From contig CAJNYU010000718.1 in assembly GCA_905331475.1 (NCBI GenBank), positions 62,001 through 126,000 on the forward strand: DNA of 64,000 nucleotides, given 5' to 3'. Positions 51,876-62,827 of the stretch are shown here, in pieces. Position 1 is the stretch's first letter. Each line of letters opens with the position of its first letter. The position numbers and the translations under genes were made by a program. Below the pieces are notes generated by a model that saw only the letters and a list, made by a program, of their open reading frames with translations, made no database searches and was not told the DNA's origin. Origin of the DNA: Rotaria socialis. Its lineage: Eukaryota > Rotifera > Eurotatoria > Philodinida > Philodinidae.

Positions 51876-52396
51876 ACGCTTTGATGACGTTAGATGGTGA
51901 CATTTAATGATGATATATTCAATCGAACACCTATATTTAACGTGTTATGTTCATTGTTCTACTGGAATTTTTCTTCTTCAGCTTAACTGTTTTTTCCATG
52001 TTCTAGTTGAGTTGATTTTTGTTGTTTCAACTGAACAGATTTGTTGTTCTTGTTTCTGCTCAACCATTTTCTGTGCTTTATCAATGTGAATGGGACGAGA
52101 AGACCCCACACTCTCGTTCTGCGCTATCGATTGATCTCGGGTGGCATGGCCAATAAACGTTACCTGGAATGATTCGAATAGATAGATATATATTATACAT
52201 TCATTGGAAACAATACGCATGCTTACAACAACAAAAACGTTTCAACATATTCGAACAAAATTTTCAGTAATATCTCTTCCGGGAGCCTTTTATCGGTAAG
52301 TGTGATGTATATCAAATATAATTGAAGTAAAACTTGTCGCGTGAGTGAACGATAATCGAGACAAGAAAATAAATGACTAAGTATATTTAGGGAAAT
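51876..52396. other. intergenic
   Basis: A minus-strand ORF, 51978-52220, follows a possible acceptor and is Gln/Lys/Glu-rich (AQKMVEQKQEQQICSVETTK). Without a start exon or domain I do not call a gene. Confidence 0.3.
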
Positions 52397-53050
52397 TTAA
52401 CCAGTGATTAGATAATGCCTTTGCCATAGCGGATATTGTGAATGGGTGTGAAAACGTCGAAAAATAAATGTCGAAGAAAGGCGACCCTTGAGAATATTTC
52501 GAAAGCATTGGACTTCAAGACCTTTTGGTTCAAATAGATGATTACATTGACTTTTCAAGTTAAAAAAATTATTATTTGAATTAGCATGAACTTTGACTTT
52601 GCAATTCTTAGTTTTACAGATCCAATATATCTGCGAAGATGTTTGTTTATTGAATTTGTGAATAACCTTTGTTGGAACCAAGAAAAGATATAGAACTTGT
52701 ATTGGTGGGCATTACACAGGCGAAAGAACTAAGTGATGAAACTGCGAAAATGTGTACTGCAATATCTAAATGCAAGCAAAATGTGTAGAAGGCCATGTAA
52801 AAATGCTGCGATTGTGTTCTTTGTTCCTTGGTAGTTCTGATCTGTGCTACGTTCTAGAACTTTGGCTCACAGAATTACTTATTGAGGAAAGTATTGGATA
52901 ATCATCGAAGGTCTAATGAAAAATCGAAAATTAAATTTAAAAAAATCATTAATATCGTATGAAGATATTTCACAATTTTCGACGTTATATCTGCTGGACA
53001 TCTTTTTTTCGATATCTCGCTTTCGACATTTTCAATAGATACCATCTACA
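52397..53050 (-). pseudogene. decayed second FLYWCH transposon copy
   Basis: The minus strand from about 52700 reads a FLYWCH-like segment: FLGSNKG in one frame, then in another IYWICKTKNCKVKVHANSNN, FFNLKSQCNHLF and GLEVQCFRNILKGR. This gives W-x-C, C, and H, followed by the C-x-H and R..LKGR that precede the transposase in FLYWCH-MULE proteins. The flanks carry degenerate copies of the TTTCGACATTTT unit (about 52994-53035) and GTCGAAAAATAAATGTCG (52454-52475), as in the element at 25.9-26.8 kb. Terminal repeats and target duplication are no longer visible. Confidence 0.6.
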
Positions 53051-53201
53051 ATAATTAGTATATTTTTAAATTCACTATGAAATGTAATGGTTTTCCTTCA
53101 TCTATCATAACAATGAGACAAAATTAAAGTTGACTTGAAAATGTAATTTCTTGACGAAGAGAAAAGCTTTATGTGTTTAAATTTTGATAAGCAAAATACC
53201 A

Positions 53202-53492
53202 AGGGGGAAACGGCGGATTTTCGGGATTGCCAATCCATGAGCAATCCGAAAAAAATCACAAATTTACCAGCAGTCTCCTCTTGTAAATGAAGGCATTTTG
53301 AGCTGAAATTTTTATCATATGTAGGTTTCGTGGTTCTTAGAATATCCTTAAAGTTTCTGCTCAAACGGATGTTTTCTTCTGAAGATAATGCGATTGCAAA
53401 AAATGCTCAGATTTCCAAGGACGAAATGGCGGATTTTCGAGATTGCCAATCCATGAACAATCCGAAAATCCGCAACCCACCGTTTTCCCCTT
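53202..53492. mobile_element. MITE with 11-bp target-site duplication
   Basis: 291 bp flanked by GCAAAATACCA at 53191-53201 and 53493-53503. The ends are inverted: left AGGGGGAAACGGCGGATTTT, right read inward AAGGGGAAAACGGTGGGTTG then CGGATTTTCGGATTG. Each end has its own small palindrome (GGATTTTCGGGATTGCCAAT followed by ATTGC/GAACAATCCGAAAATCC), so 53208-53250 and 53427-53470 are also direct repeats. A 10-11 bp duplication suits MULE-type elements. No ORF inside. Confidence 0.75.
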
Positions 53493-53503
53493 GCAAAATA
53501 CCA

Positions 53504-54237
53504 TATTAACAATCAATGAGCGAAAAGTAATGGAATATTCAACAAAACATTCATTCGTTTTTCTAGAAGAACGACACTTTTCTAGTCTTACTGGAATCCC
53601 TTCGTCAATTCAAGTTCCAATGGTACCTTACAAATGGTTTAGCGCTTTCATTCGTTCAGTGTATTTTCGTTTTTGTATTAAATTATATGTAATTTCATTG
53701 TAATATGTTTTATGGTAACACTGCTGTTACACAAAAACAAAGTAGTTTACAAATAACATTTTCTATCGAAATAGCAAAGCGTGTGGGCGTCAACAAGCTT
53801 TTTTTAAACATGTTCTAGTCATTATCGAAAACGTCATAACTCAGAGATCCTTAGGAAAACATATGGTGATCTGACAAGAATTTATATTGCGATTGAGTAT
53901 TTAACAAAAAATGATGAGGATAAGATTGAAAGCATTTTTTGAATAACATCCTGCGTTGATGATGAGAAGTTCATTACGATACACATTTTCGATAACAACG
54001 AAAGGAATTAAAGATGTTCAAACAAACAATTGTGTAAACACAATGAACGAGTGACTTACCAACATTTACATAGATTAAGGGAGAAAATACTGATTTTCAA
54101 CGTGAAATATTGCCTCATTACGTTTTAACAGTAAGGCTTCACCATGATATTCATCTGTTACAACTTACGATCATTTATAGAAGAATTCTATCATATTAAT
54201 TCAATAAATCTCTCCCAATTATATTGCTAACGAGGGA
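53504..54237. other. intergenic
   Basis: AT-rich spacer between two repeats; the plus-strand ORF ending 53703 begins inside the MITE and is not a gene. Nothing else seen. Confidence 0.4.
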
Positions 54238-54845
54238 AGGTCACCAAGTGTTCAATCGCTTTCAAGCCAGAACTATGTGTGTCATGTAGATCCCAGTGAG
54301 GTATGAAAAACTCCAAAAGGATAAGAGCGGATAGGCGTTCTGTCCAGAGTTATAGTCATTTTACTGAAATTTTAGCCTCTGACATAGTATATATATCAAC
54401 AAATCGAATGTCAGTATTTTGGCCTGAAATTTTACCCATTGACAGATCTCTTTGTGAATAGAATGCTCTGAAATTTTCAGCTCAAAAGAATGTTTCGTTT
54501 CCGAGATATTAAAGTTCAAAAAGCACTCATATTTCACGGCAGATACTAAAATGTTCTGATTTTTGAGACTTTAATATTTCGGAAACGAAACATTCTTTTG
54601 AGCTGAAAATTTCAGAGCATTCTATTCACAAAGAGATCTGTCAATGGGCAAAATTTCAGGTCAAAATACTGACATTCGATTTGTTGATATATATACTATG
54701 TCAGAGGCTAAAATTTCAGTAAAATGACTATAACTCTGGACAGAAGGCCTATCCGCTCTTATCCTTTTGGAGTTTTTCATACCTCACTGGGGTCTACATG
54801 ACACACATAGTTGTGACTTGAAAGCGATTGAACACTTGGTGACCT
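54238..54845. repeat. 608-bp near-perfect palindrome (long foldback)
   Basis: Two arms of about 280 bp are inverted copies with only scattered differences, separated by a loop of roughly 40 bp (near 54530-54560). The outer ends are AGGTCACCAAGTGTTCAATC at 54238 and its complement ending at 54845; weaker similarity (ACGAnGGnAGG) continues a few bases outward. No ORF and no clear target-site duplication. The high identity suggests recent formation, or recombination keeping the arms alike. Confidence 0.85.
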
Positions 54846-55867
54846 ACCGTCGTAAGTGTAATTCCACTGTCTCGAATGTTTTCGAGCTAATAATGATGGC
54901 GAAAATAGGTTCTATTCCGATGCCATGATTCTCTTTAGTCTATGCCTTCCGTCGCAATTGGAAGAGCAATGCCATTACATGCGTTTTCGTAGTAAATAAT
55001 AGACGTCAAATTTTCAATTCTTACCTTTCCATCGCTGAACAAATTTTTTTGCATTCGTGCATAGATAAAATTTGATATTCAATAATGATTAGCAGCAATA
55101 GTCTTACTTACCAAAAGTATTATTTAGTCCATATACAAAATCCGTAAACTACAACTAGATGCACGATAATGTATTAAGCGACTCGGTAGATACCACGAAT
55201 ATTTTCAACCTATTTATTCGAGAATAAAATGGAAAAACCATTTTAGTCTCCTATAGATTTTCTCGCAGAATATTTTTCATGAATATAATACTAAATGTGA
55301 CTTTCGTACTGTAGGTCTAGAGGGAGTATGTTCACAAAGTGCTTTTACTTTTTTGTAATTTACAACATTATCTTATCCGACAGCAATTCCCATGCGTTCT
55401 ATTGGATGGTTCTTTCTTTCGATTGACTATAGAAGTAAACATATAGCTACAAATATTTGCGGATGAAAGCATTTTAAATGTCAGGAGGAAATCTTACAGT
55501 ATGTATTAAGTTTTGCTTAGTTCAACGTTTAGAAAACAAATCATTCGCACAATTCCAAAGAAAGATATTACACAGAATGACATAAAGGAGACTCACTATG
55601 ATGTTTACTTTGTCTTCCTTTTTCACAAATACTCATATTAAGTATGACAAAACATTCCTGTCATTAATCGTTTAATAATTCATTTTCATTTTATTTCATG
55701 GACGAGAAAGTTATGTATCACTACTTCTTGTATTAGTTGTTTTATGTAGAAAGAAACAGAACAAAAAAAACGTAATCAAAGGACAAACGGGCTGGATAGG
55801 TATGATCAAAGAAGATAAACGAAACGAAAATGTACATTCGTATCGTTTGAGGATTATATCTAGAGTT
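54846..55867. other. intergenic, 1 kb
   Basis: AT-rich 3' flank of the minus-strand gene at 55868. No gene seen. Confidence 0.4.
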
Positions 55868-56308
55868 TTATTTTTTGGTTTCTCCAACTGCATCTTGATA
55901 TTTTGAACCAGGAAAGTCTTCCTTTCCAATAAGATGATATGGTGGACTTGTTAATGCACCAGAGTCACCTATTACGATGACTCGGAAATAAATTACTGCT
56001 AAAGTGAAAGCAATAATGCCACCGCCGAGTACTTTGTTATAATAGGCTTGCGTTTTCCCATTGATTTCTTCCCAATTGCCTTCTGGCTTTGGTAACCAAT
56101 CGAGCGTTGCTTTGTGTTGCCATAAACGTTCGTACATTGTTTGGTAATTATCATGATGACCATGATGTTCAACTTCGCCATGATGACCATGTTGTACTTC
56201 ACCGCCATGACTCTTAAATCGACGAGAATCAATCATACGAACATTATTTGCAGTAAGAGCACGTTTCACAACAGCTGTTGCACTTGGTTTTACGATGCGT
56301 GCTAACAT
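55868..56308 (-). CDS. small mitochondrial-type single-pass membrane protein
   Basis: Intronless, 146 aa. The N-terminus is basic, with Ala, Arg and Ser and no acids (MLARIVKPSATAVVKRALTA), as in a mitochondrial targeting peptide. A His-rich run follows (HGHHGEVEHHGHHDN), then WLPKPEGNWEEINGKTQAYY, one membrane helix (about residues 93-112, LGGGIIAFTLAVIYFRVIVI), and a polar C-terminal tail. The P-x-P-x-G-x-W...YN segment next to a membrane helix resembles the short Deltameth_res (prag01) family of arthropod mitochondrial proteins. I recall that family only roughly, so the assignment is tentative. A respiratory-chain accessory subunit is another possibility. It faces away from the E2 gene at 56933. 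Confidence 0.75.
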   Translation of the reverse strand: MLARIVKPSATAVVKRALTANNVRMIDSRRFKSHGGEVQHGHHGEVEHHGHHDNYQTMYERLWQHKATLDWLPKPEGNWEEINGKTQAYYNKVLGGGIIAFTLAVIYFRVIVIGDSGALTSPPYHLIGKEDFPGSKYQDAVGETKK

Positions 56309-56932
56309 GTCTGATTTAAATAGGAATCGACTTAAATAAATCTGAAATTCACAAAAAATAAATTAGAATAACTCGTTTATTACTATGTTTTTTTGAATGT
56401 CGTGTTTTCAACTGTGGTCGCTTGTAAACAATATGGCAGTCATGAAACCAATTGGATAATAGAGAGTAATTATAGATAGCGCTCTACACTTATAAATTCA
56501 ATTGAATTTTTCCTTGTTTATTTATTTATTTGGTTATTCCAATCTTTGATTGCTTGTTTCATTTGGTCCATTCAAATTCTATCATGATACGTGGCGGGCT
56601 CTATCTTCGAGTGTATAAACAATTTTTTTATTCTTTTTTTTTCAAGAAAGCGTTTCTTATCAAAATGAAAATGTATTTTTGTTATTTTTTCTCAACTCTT
56701 TTATATCATTTCATCTCATTTTTGATGAGCAATCTAATGACATTTGTCAGCTGGTTGCAGTACTAAACGGCCATTTTTTTTTCTTCGTAGCAAGACTATT
56801 TTTCCTTTTCTTTCGCCTACACATGCCTCTTATATATTGAGATCTTTCTAGATTTTCGAATTTACAAATACAAAACAACGAAGCAGCAGCAAACAAGCGA
56901 TGCAATAATTAATCAATTATACACGAGCAATT
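56309..56932. promoter_or_regulatory. shared upstream region of divergent genes
   Basis: 624 bp between the start codons of the mitochondrial-type gene (-) and the E2 gene (+). T-rich; no certain motif. Confidence 0.4.
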
Positions 56933-57602
56933 ATGTCAAATTCAAATACCAGTCAAAGACGTTTATATAAAGATTTACAAAAAATTCGAAGTGAAGAATT
57001 ACCAGGTTGGCCTACTAATTCATTTTATTAAATGATTACATCGCTATTAATTATATGTATGTATATATTTATTTTTTCAGGTATTAATGCTACACCAATT
57101 GGCAATGATATGCGGGTGTGGAATGCTTTGATTGATGGGCCAGCTGATACGTGTTATGAAGATGGTTTGTTTACATTGAGACTAGAATTTTCGGGTATTT
57201 TACAATGAAAAACTTCATTCGTTTTGTTTTTAACAATCCTTTTTTTATAGATACTTATCCGTTGACACCGCCTAATGTTCGATTTACATGTAAAATGTTT
57301 CATCCAAATGGTGGGTGAATTTATTTTCTTTAAAAAACAAAAGAAAATTTTCCTATTCTCCCTATTTAGTTTATGCCGATGGTAGCATATGCTTAGATAT
57401 ATTACAACGAAATTGGAGTCCAACTTATGATGTATGTGCTGTGCTCACGTCTATTCGTTCATTATTAAATGATCCAAATCCGAACTCGCCAGCTAATAAT
57501 GAAGCGGCAAAATTGTTTCTAGAAAATCGTCGTTTATACGAATCGAAAGTTCGTAAATTAGTTGAAGAATCAATTATAGCTGATCAAGTAAATACTGATT
57601 AA
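56933..57602 (+). CDS. UBE2A: ubiquitin-conjugating enzyme E2, RAD6/UBE2A type
   Basis: Carries activated ubiquitin on its active-site Cys for transfer with an E3; RAD6-class E2s modify PCNA and histone H2B. Four exons (56933-57005, 57081-57194, 57251-57310, 57370-57602) total 480 nt, 159 aa, against 152 in human UBE2A. The fold is complete: [10 protein letters not shown] helix 1, [39 protein letters not shown] with the HPN motif, GSICLDIL with the catalytic Cys, then [20 protein letters not shown] and [16 protein letters not shown], both very close to RAD6. The first half is more divergent than the second. The C-terminus extends a few residues (ADQVNTD) without an acidic tail like that of yeast Rad6. 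Confidence 0.93.
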
Positions 57603-57867
57603 AATAAATTAGTGATGGTCACCGACAAACTACGGGTTAACGGATGGAAGAACAGCATCTTATGAATGAATATTATCGTGTAGTACATTTTACAGTCGTT
57701 TTCAACTTACTTACTTTTTTTTTTGATTGTTATTAAATCTTTTCTTTTCTCCCTACTTTTTTCTCTGCTATATTAATAATGTATAGACAAGCAAATTATC
57801 ATTTTTATTCTAGATGTAAAAAACGTGCGAGCGTGCTCATTTAAGCACTGCCCGCTCGTTGATTATA

Positions 57868-57873
57868 AATAAA
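57868..57873 (+). promoter_or_regulatory. poly(A) signal of the E2 gene
   Basis: AATAAA 266 bp after the E2 stop and only 55 bp before the ATG of the next gene on the same strand. Confidence 0.5.
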
Positions 57874-57928
57874 ATATTTTTCATTATTCTTTTTTCTTTT
57901 TGTTTAATCAACGTACAACAAAATCATT

Positions 57929-60900
57929 ATGCCAACTCGTTCGAATTATAATCAATCGTCAGCAAATCATCCAATAATAAACACTAACAATAATAACAAT
58001 TTAAATCAAATATCAATTATGAACACAAATGTTGACATAACATCTTATGTAGGAAAAGTTTTAAATATAAATCAACATCAAGTTATTGTTGAAGATATAC
58101 TCGGTCAAGGTGGTTTTGCATTTGTCTTTCTTGTTCGATCATCAAATCAACAACGTTATGCGCTTAAACGAATGTATGTTAATAATGAACGAGATTTAAC
58201 TGTATGTCAACGGGAAATATCTATATTAAAAGAATTTTCATTGCATACAAATATTGTTAAATACATTGATTCATCTATACAACGTTTATCGCCACCATCG
58301 CAATCAAATATTCAACGGAAACATTTAACAAATGATGATGACGACGATGATGACGATGACGATGAGAATGAACAAGATGCTATTTATGAAATACTGTTGC
58401 TAACAGAATATTGTTCAAATGGATCATTAATTGTAAGTTATATAAAAAAGTAGTTGACGACTATATTGATTTTGAGTCACTTCTATTTCAATTGAATGAG
58501 ACTTTTAATTCTATGCCATTATGTTTTTACGAGCTATATTAAACAACAAGAGAAGAGTACGCTCGTTTCGCTCTGATTCTTCGGTATATAACTTTTATGA
58601 AATTCCTAAGGGACGAATGAAAACTTCAACGTATGGAATCAACCTCAGAATTTCATTACTTGTTTGTATAAGGTTCATGCACTCGTTGAAGAAAACAACA
58701 AGAAATTGGTTACCATGAAATTCCTTTGGGTATTCTCAAATTACAGAAATCAATCTAAAGTTTAAGAGGAAAACAAAACAAGGTGTCTAATATATTGTTT
58801 ATGGAACTTTGGACTATCTCTATCTTTTTTTTCCCGAGACAATTATTTAAAAAAATAGCGAGAAATATTTAGTTTTCCATACGAATAACGTTGATTTATT
58901 GTTGTATTCTATGTCGTAATAGTTCATCTGATTAATTTGATGATCCATTAAAATTGTTTTCCGCATGATTAAAAATCATTAATATTGTCTCTAGAGGGAA
59001 AAGCGAATGCCTAACTAGCGATACAAGAATATTAAATCAGTTTCCATATATTAATACTCTGAATCATTACTTAATGGAAAAAAAATGATCCATTTATTTA
59101 AATATCAATCAGACTGAGATCTTTTTTTTTATCGGGATTTTTATTATTAACCAAAACACTTTCGTTTGTCTAAGAAAATGATCTAATGAATAGATTATTA
59201 AGATTTATGAGTTGAACCATAAACATCGAAAGAAAGATTCTATTGCATTATCGGATCGACTTGATTGTGAATAGTCCGTGTAAATATGTGTTCTTCTCGA
59301 ACAGCGTACACTATGATTCTTTTACAGAATCATTTCATTTCCTTGACTTGCACAATTAGCATCTTAATTTCATTGACGAGCATATGAATATTTTCTACTC
59401 ATTGAAGTCAAGTGTACCGATGAAATTCAAGGAAATCAAGTAATTCTATACGTTAGTTACATTTTATTAAATTTCTTTTTTGTGTGAATAATCTCCTATT
59501 CGATATTAAAATCCTTCGTTTTATGAACATGTCAATGTCTAATTTAGACTCGCCTTAATGAACAACGTAGTAATGGCATACCATTGAATGAACGTCAAAT
59601 TCTACGTATATTTGCTGATGTTTGCAATGCTGTAAGCGCATGTCATTATCGTCGTCCTCAACCTATATTACATCGAGATATTAAATTGGAAAATATTCTT
59701 ATTGACTTTCATCAATCATTTGTGCTATGTGATTTTGGTTCTGCTATCATGCTACCACCTTCACCAACAAATAATCATCAACAGTATCAATCGAATCAAT
59801 TAACAACGACTACCATACAACATCTTGAAGAAGAAATTCAACGTTATACGACATTATGTTATCGTGCACCGGAAATGATCGATCTATATAGTCGTTTACC
59901 GATAACATTAAAAGCTGACATATGGGCAATGGGATGTCTTTTATATAAACTTATGTTTAATACAATGCCATTTGGGGATAGTATTTTAGCAATACAAAAT
60001 GGAACATTTGTTATACCAGATGATATGTCACAAATTTATACTCGAGATTTATATAAATTCGTTCGATTTATGTTAGAAATAGATACTAACAAACGACCAG
60101 ATATTTGGCAGGTATGAACAAAATAGTACACAGATTGAGTTTTCTATAATTTGAGTAGAAATTTTAACACAGAAAATCATCATGAAAATAACGAAAAGTT
60201 GTTAGGTCAATCGTTCTTCAATGAAAGCGTACAATAGGAGCTAGCTGCTCATGTTCGGCACAGGAAGGTCGCTTGATTCTTTCTATTTCCGAGCAGTTTT
60301 TTTCTCATCATTCTTTCACTTAACCCACTAGACATGCAAGACGGAAGTAGTTGAGATATATTGTAACCAGAGATTATTCATGCACTGTCTAAGATAATAT
60401 ATCAACAATGCTTCCTGTAACGTCTTTCGAAGAGTGCAATGTGCTGATCCTCTCGTATAACGGGTTTTTCTGTAATATCATGCCTGAGATGAAAAGAAAA
60501 GTTCAAATTTACAGTAAAATAATTTTGAATTCCTTTTGTATTGTGTTCATCGGAAAGATATGCCTTTTTCTTTCATTGTAAAAATTCTTTTACTTAGCAG
60601 AGGATAAGTTTTAACTTAAAAATATGATTTCGTTTTTTCGCATTTCAGGTCTCATATATAACGTATAAATTACTTGGTACGGAATGTCCAATTTCAAATC
60701 GATTTCTATCAAAAATTCCCGATCTACACACAGTCCCAATGCCATTAACAGAGATTGAATCTCGTCATCAACGACTGATAGCTGCAGCCAGTGCAAAATC
60801 TACAGCAAGCAATCTTTCTGATGATACATCTACTCTTGGAACAGCAGTTAACCCACGTGAACGTCCTCGGGGTATGATAGCACCGCCTGGTTCTTTAATT

Positions 60901-62827
60901 AGTTTTAACCAATCAGCACAAAGATCAGCCAATGTTGTTGTTCCACCGCCGCCGCCGCCTCCAGTTCCGGTTCCTCCATCTGTGACTACTCCTTCGCGAC
61001 CATCTCATCAACGATCAGGTTCAGCTGCTCAATTGATGTTTGACGATGATTTCTCACAATTTCCAAGTCATGCTCTTAGTTTAAATAGTATTCCCAACAT
61101 GTCTACGACACCGAAAAGTACAACAACACTTGAGCGAAATGTTTCCCGTGCAAGACCCTCTCCGCCAGCATCAATATCTTCAGCAACAGGTTGTGCTTTT
61201 CAACAGCAATTATTTCCTCCTCCACCTGCTACTACAATTTCGTCAAGTAATACGCAATTAACAACACCATCAACTACTAATAATCATCATCATCAACATC
61301 GAAGGAGTGCATCTCAAACGATGAGTCCAACAAATAATTCGTCATCTTTTCAGCATGCTTCCTCTATTGAATCTAATCTATCATTTGATCGTCGATCTTC
61401 CGTTGATTCATCAGCGAAACAGGAACAACAGCAGCAGCAGCAGCAACAACAACAAGTACTTTTTATTGGTGAAGCATCTGACGATGACGATGATGATGCA
61501 TTAGGAACAAATTTAAATAAATTAAAAGTTCATAATCATTCTACAGAAAATGTTAAATCACGAGAAAGTCTAATTTTAAATGAAGACGATCGTTTATTTG
61601 CTAAAACATATACCATCAATTCACAATTAAAATCTGATGATGAACAATCAACATCATCATCATCGTCACACGATACCGAAAGTCATGATAAAACAACTAA
61701 AGTATATACATCTTTTATATCTCTCAATTTATATATTAGATATACATATATATTATTTTTCTTTCAGAAAAATAAGAAAAAATCTCAAGTACAAATAACA
61801 CCCATCCGTTCAAGTCATCATCCATCAGCGGAGGAGACTGAAAAAAGTACTTCGTCTCCTAGTACAGCAAATAAAAATCTTGTGAAACGTTTAATTGAAC
61901 GCTGTTCTCTTCAACAACAACAAGATGACCCTACCGCCGCTTCCACACCTTATAAACGTAAGGATTCGATTACACTTTCGAATGAACATCCTATTCCAAT
62001 GGGCGACCATTCGGATAAAGGAAGCGATTCCGATGGTAATAATCATAATGAAAAACATGATGCTAATCATACTGATGGTAATAATGTTGGATTCGACCAA
62101 TTGATCAATGAAGATTCTGACGATGATGATGCGCCTATTCAATCAACAAATACCAGTAAAACTAATGTTGCAAATAGCCGTTTCATGACATCACGCCATA
62201 AAGAACAACAATACGAACATTTTGAAGATTCCGATGATGATGATAATGAAACAAGTTATTCAACAGCAAAATCTTCTAGTAAGTTACAAACACAAACAAA
62301 TGATTTTCGTTGAATTTCATAAAGAAATTTTATAGAAAAAATAACTTGGTTTTAAAAGAATCAATAAAAACATAAGTAAATCTTTGCCACTATTTACTGT
62401 ACTATTGATTCTTACACCCTTGGCTTTTATTTATTACATAAAAATGCTGATAGATGCACTTAGATTTTATTTATTGTCTGTTTTTGTTCTTCTCATTTAG
62501 ATCCAACCACAAAATTATTTAATCTCTTTTCAACGAACTCAAAAACAAACCCATCAAATGATACAAAACGTAGTTTAAATGAGCATAATAATCAAACAAA
62601 CTCTTCTTTTATTGATAATGATAATCCATTTCTTCATGCACCTTTTCATCATGCCCATCGTTCACCTACACATAAACAAGTCGCACAATCCTCATCTTCG
62701 TCTACAAAGGTTGATGCAATCACAACGTCGAATGTTATTTCATTTGATCCGACTAGTATTGTTACCGGAACAAGACTTAGTGCATTTGCTCCTTATCATA
62801 GACAAGAACCAAATTCTACGATCAGTG
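57929..62827 (+). CDS. AAK1: AAK1/BIKE-type Ser/Thr kinase (3' end outside window)
   Basis: Numb-associated kinase family member; AAK1 phosphorylates the AP2 mu subunit in clathrin endocytosis. Five exons are seen: 57929-58432, 59548-60111, 60649-61701, 61768-62278, 62501-62827. The last ends in an open phase-1 donor, so more exons follow. About 986 residues are covered. Kinase domain: VGKVLNINQHQVIVEDILGQ, GGFAFVFLV, Lys80 in YALKRMYVNNERDL, HRD at 210-212 (ILHRDIKLEN), DFG at 230-232 (LCDFGSA), YRAPEM, ADIWAMGCLLYKLMF, FMLEIDTNKRPDIWQVSY. AAK1 shares VNNE.DL.VC.REI and CDFGSA. An Asp-rich insert (about 10 Asp) sits in the N-lobe near residue 135. The tail has poly-Pro, poly-Gln, Ser-rich and acidic clusters (DDDDD) and an NPF motif (DNDNPFLHAPF) that could bind EH domains. 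Confidence 0.92.
58433..59547. other. kinase intron 1
   Basis: 1.1 kb, AT-rich. The ORF at 58521-58718 has no support. Intron 2 (60112-60648) is also featureless. Confidence 0.4.

Noticed and set aside
51978-52220. Minus-strand 80-codon ORF with Gln/Lys-rich end
   Set aside because: A possible acceptor is present but no start exon or domain; in a repeat-rich zone.
61891-62142. ORFs on both strands overlapping the kinase tail, and 62579-62893 on plus
   Set aside because: Shadows of the kinase reading frame over low-complexity coding sequence.
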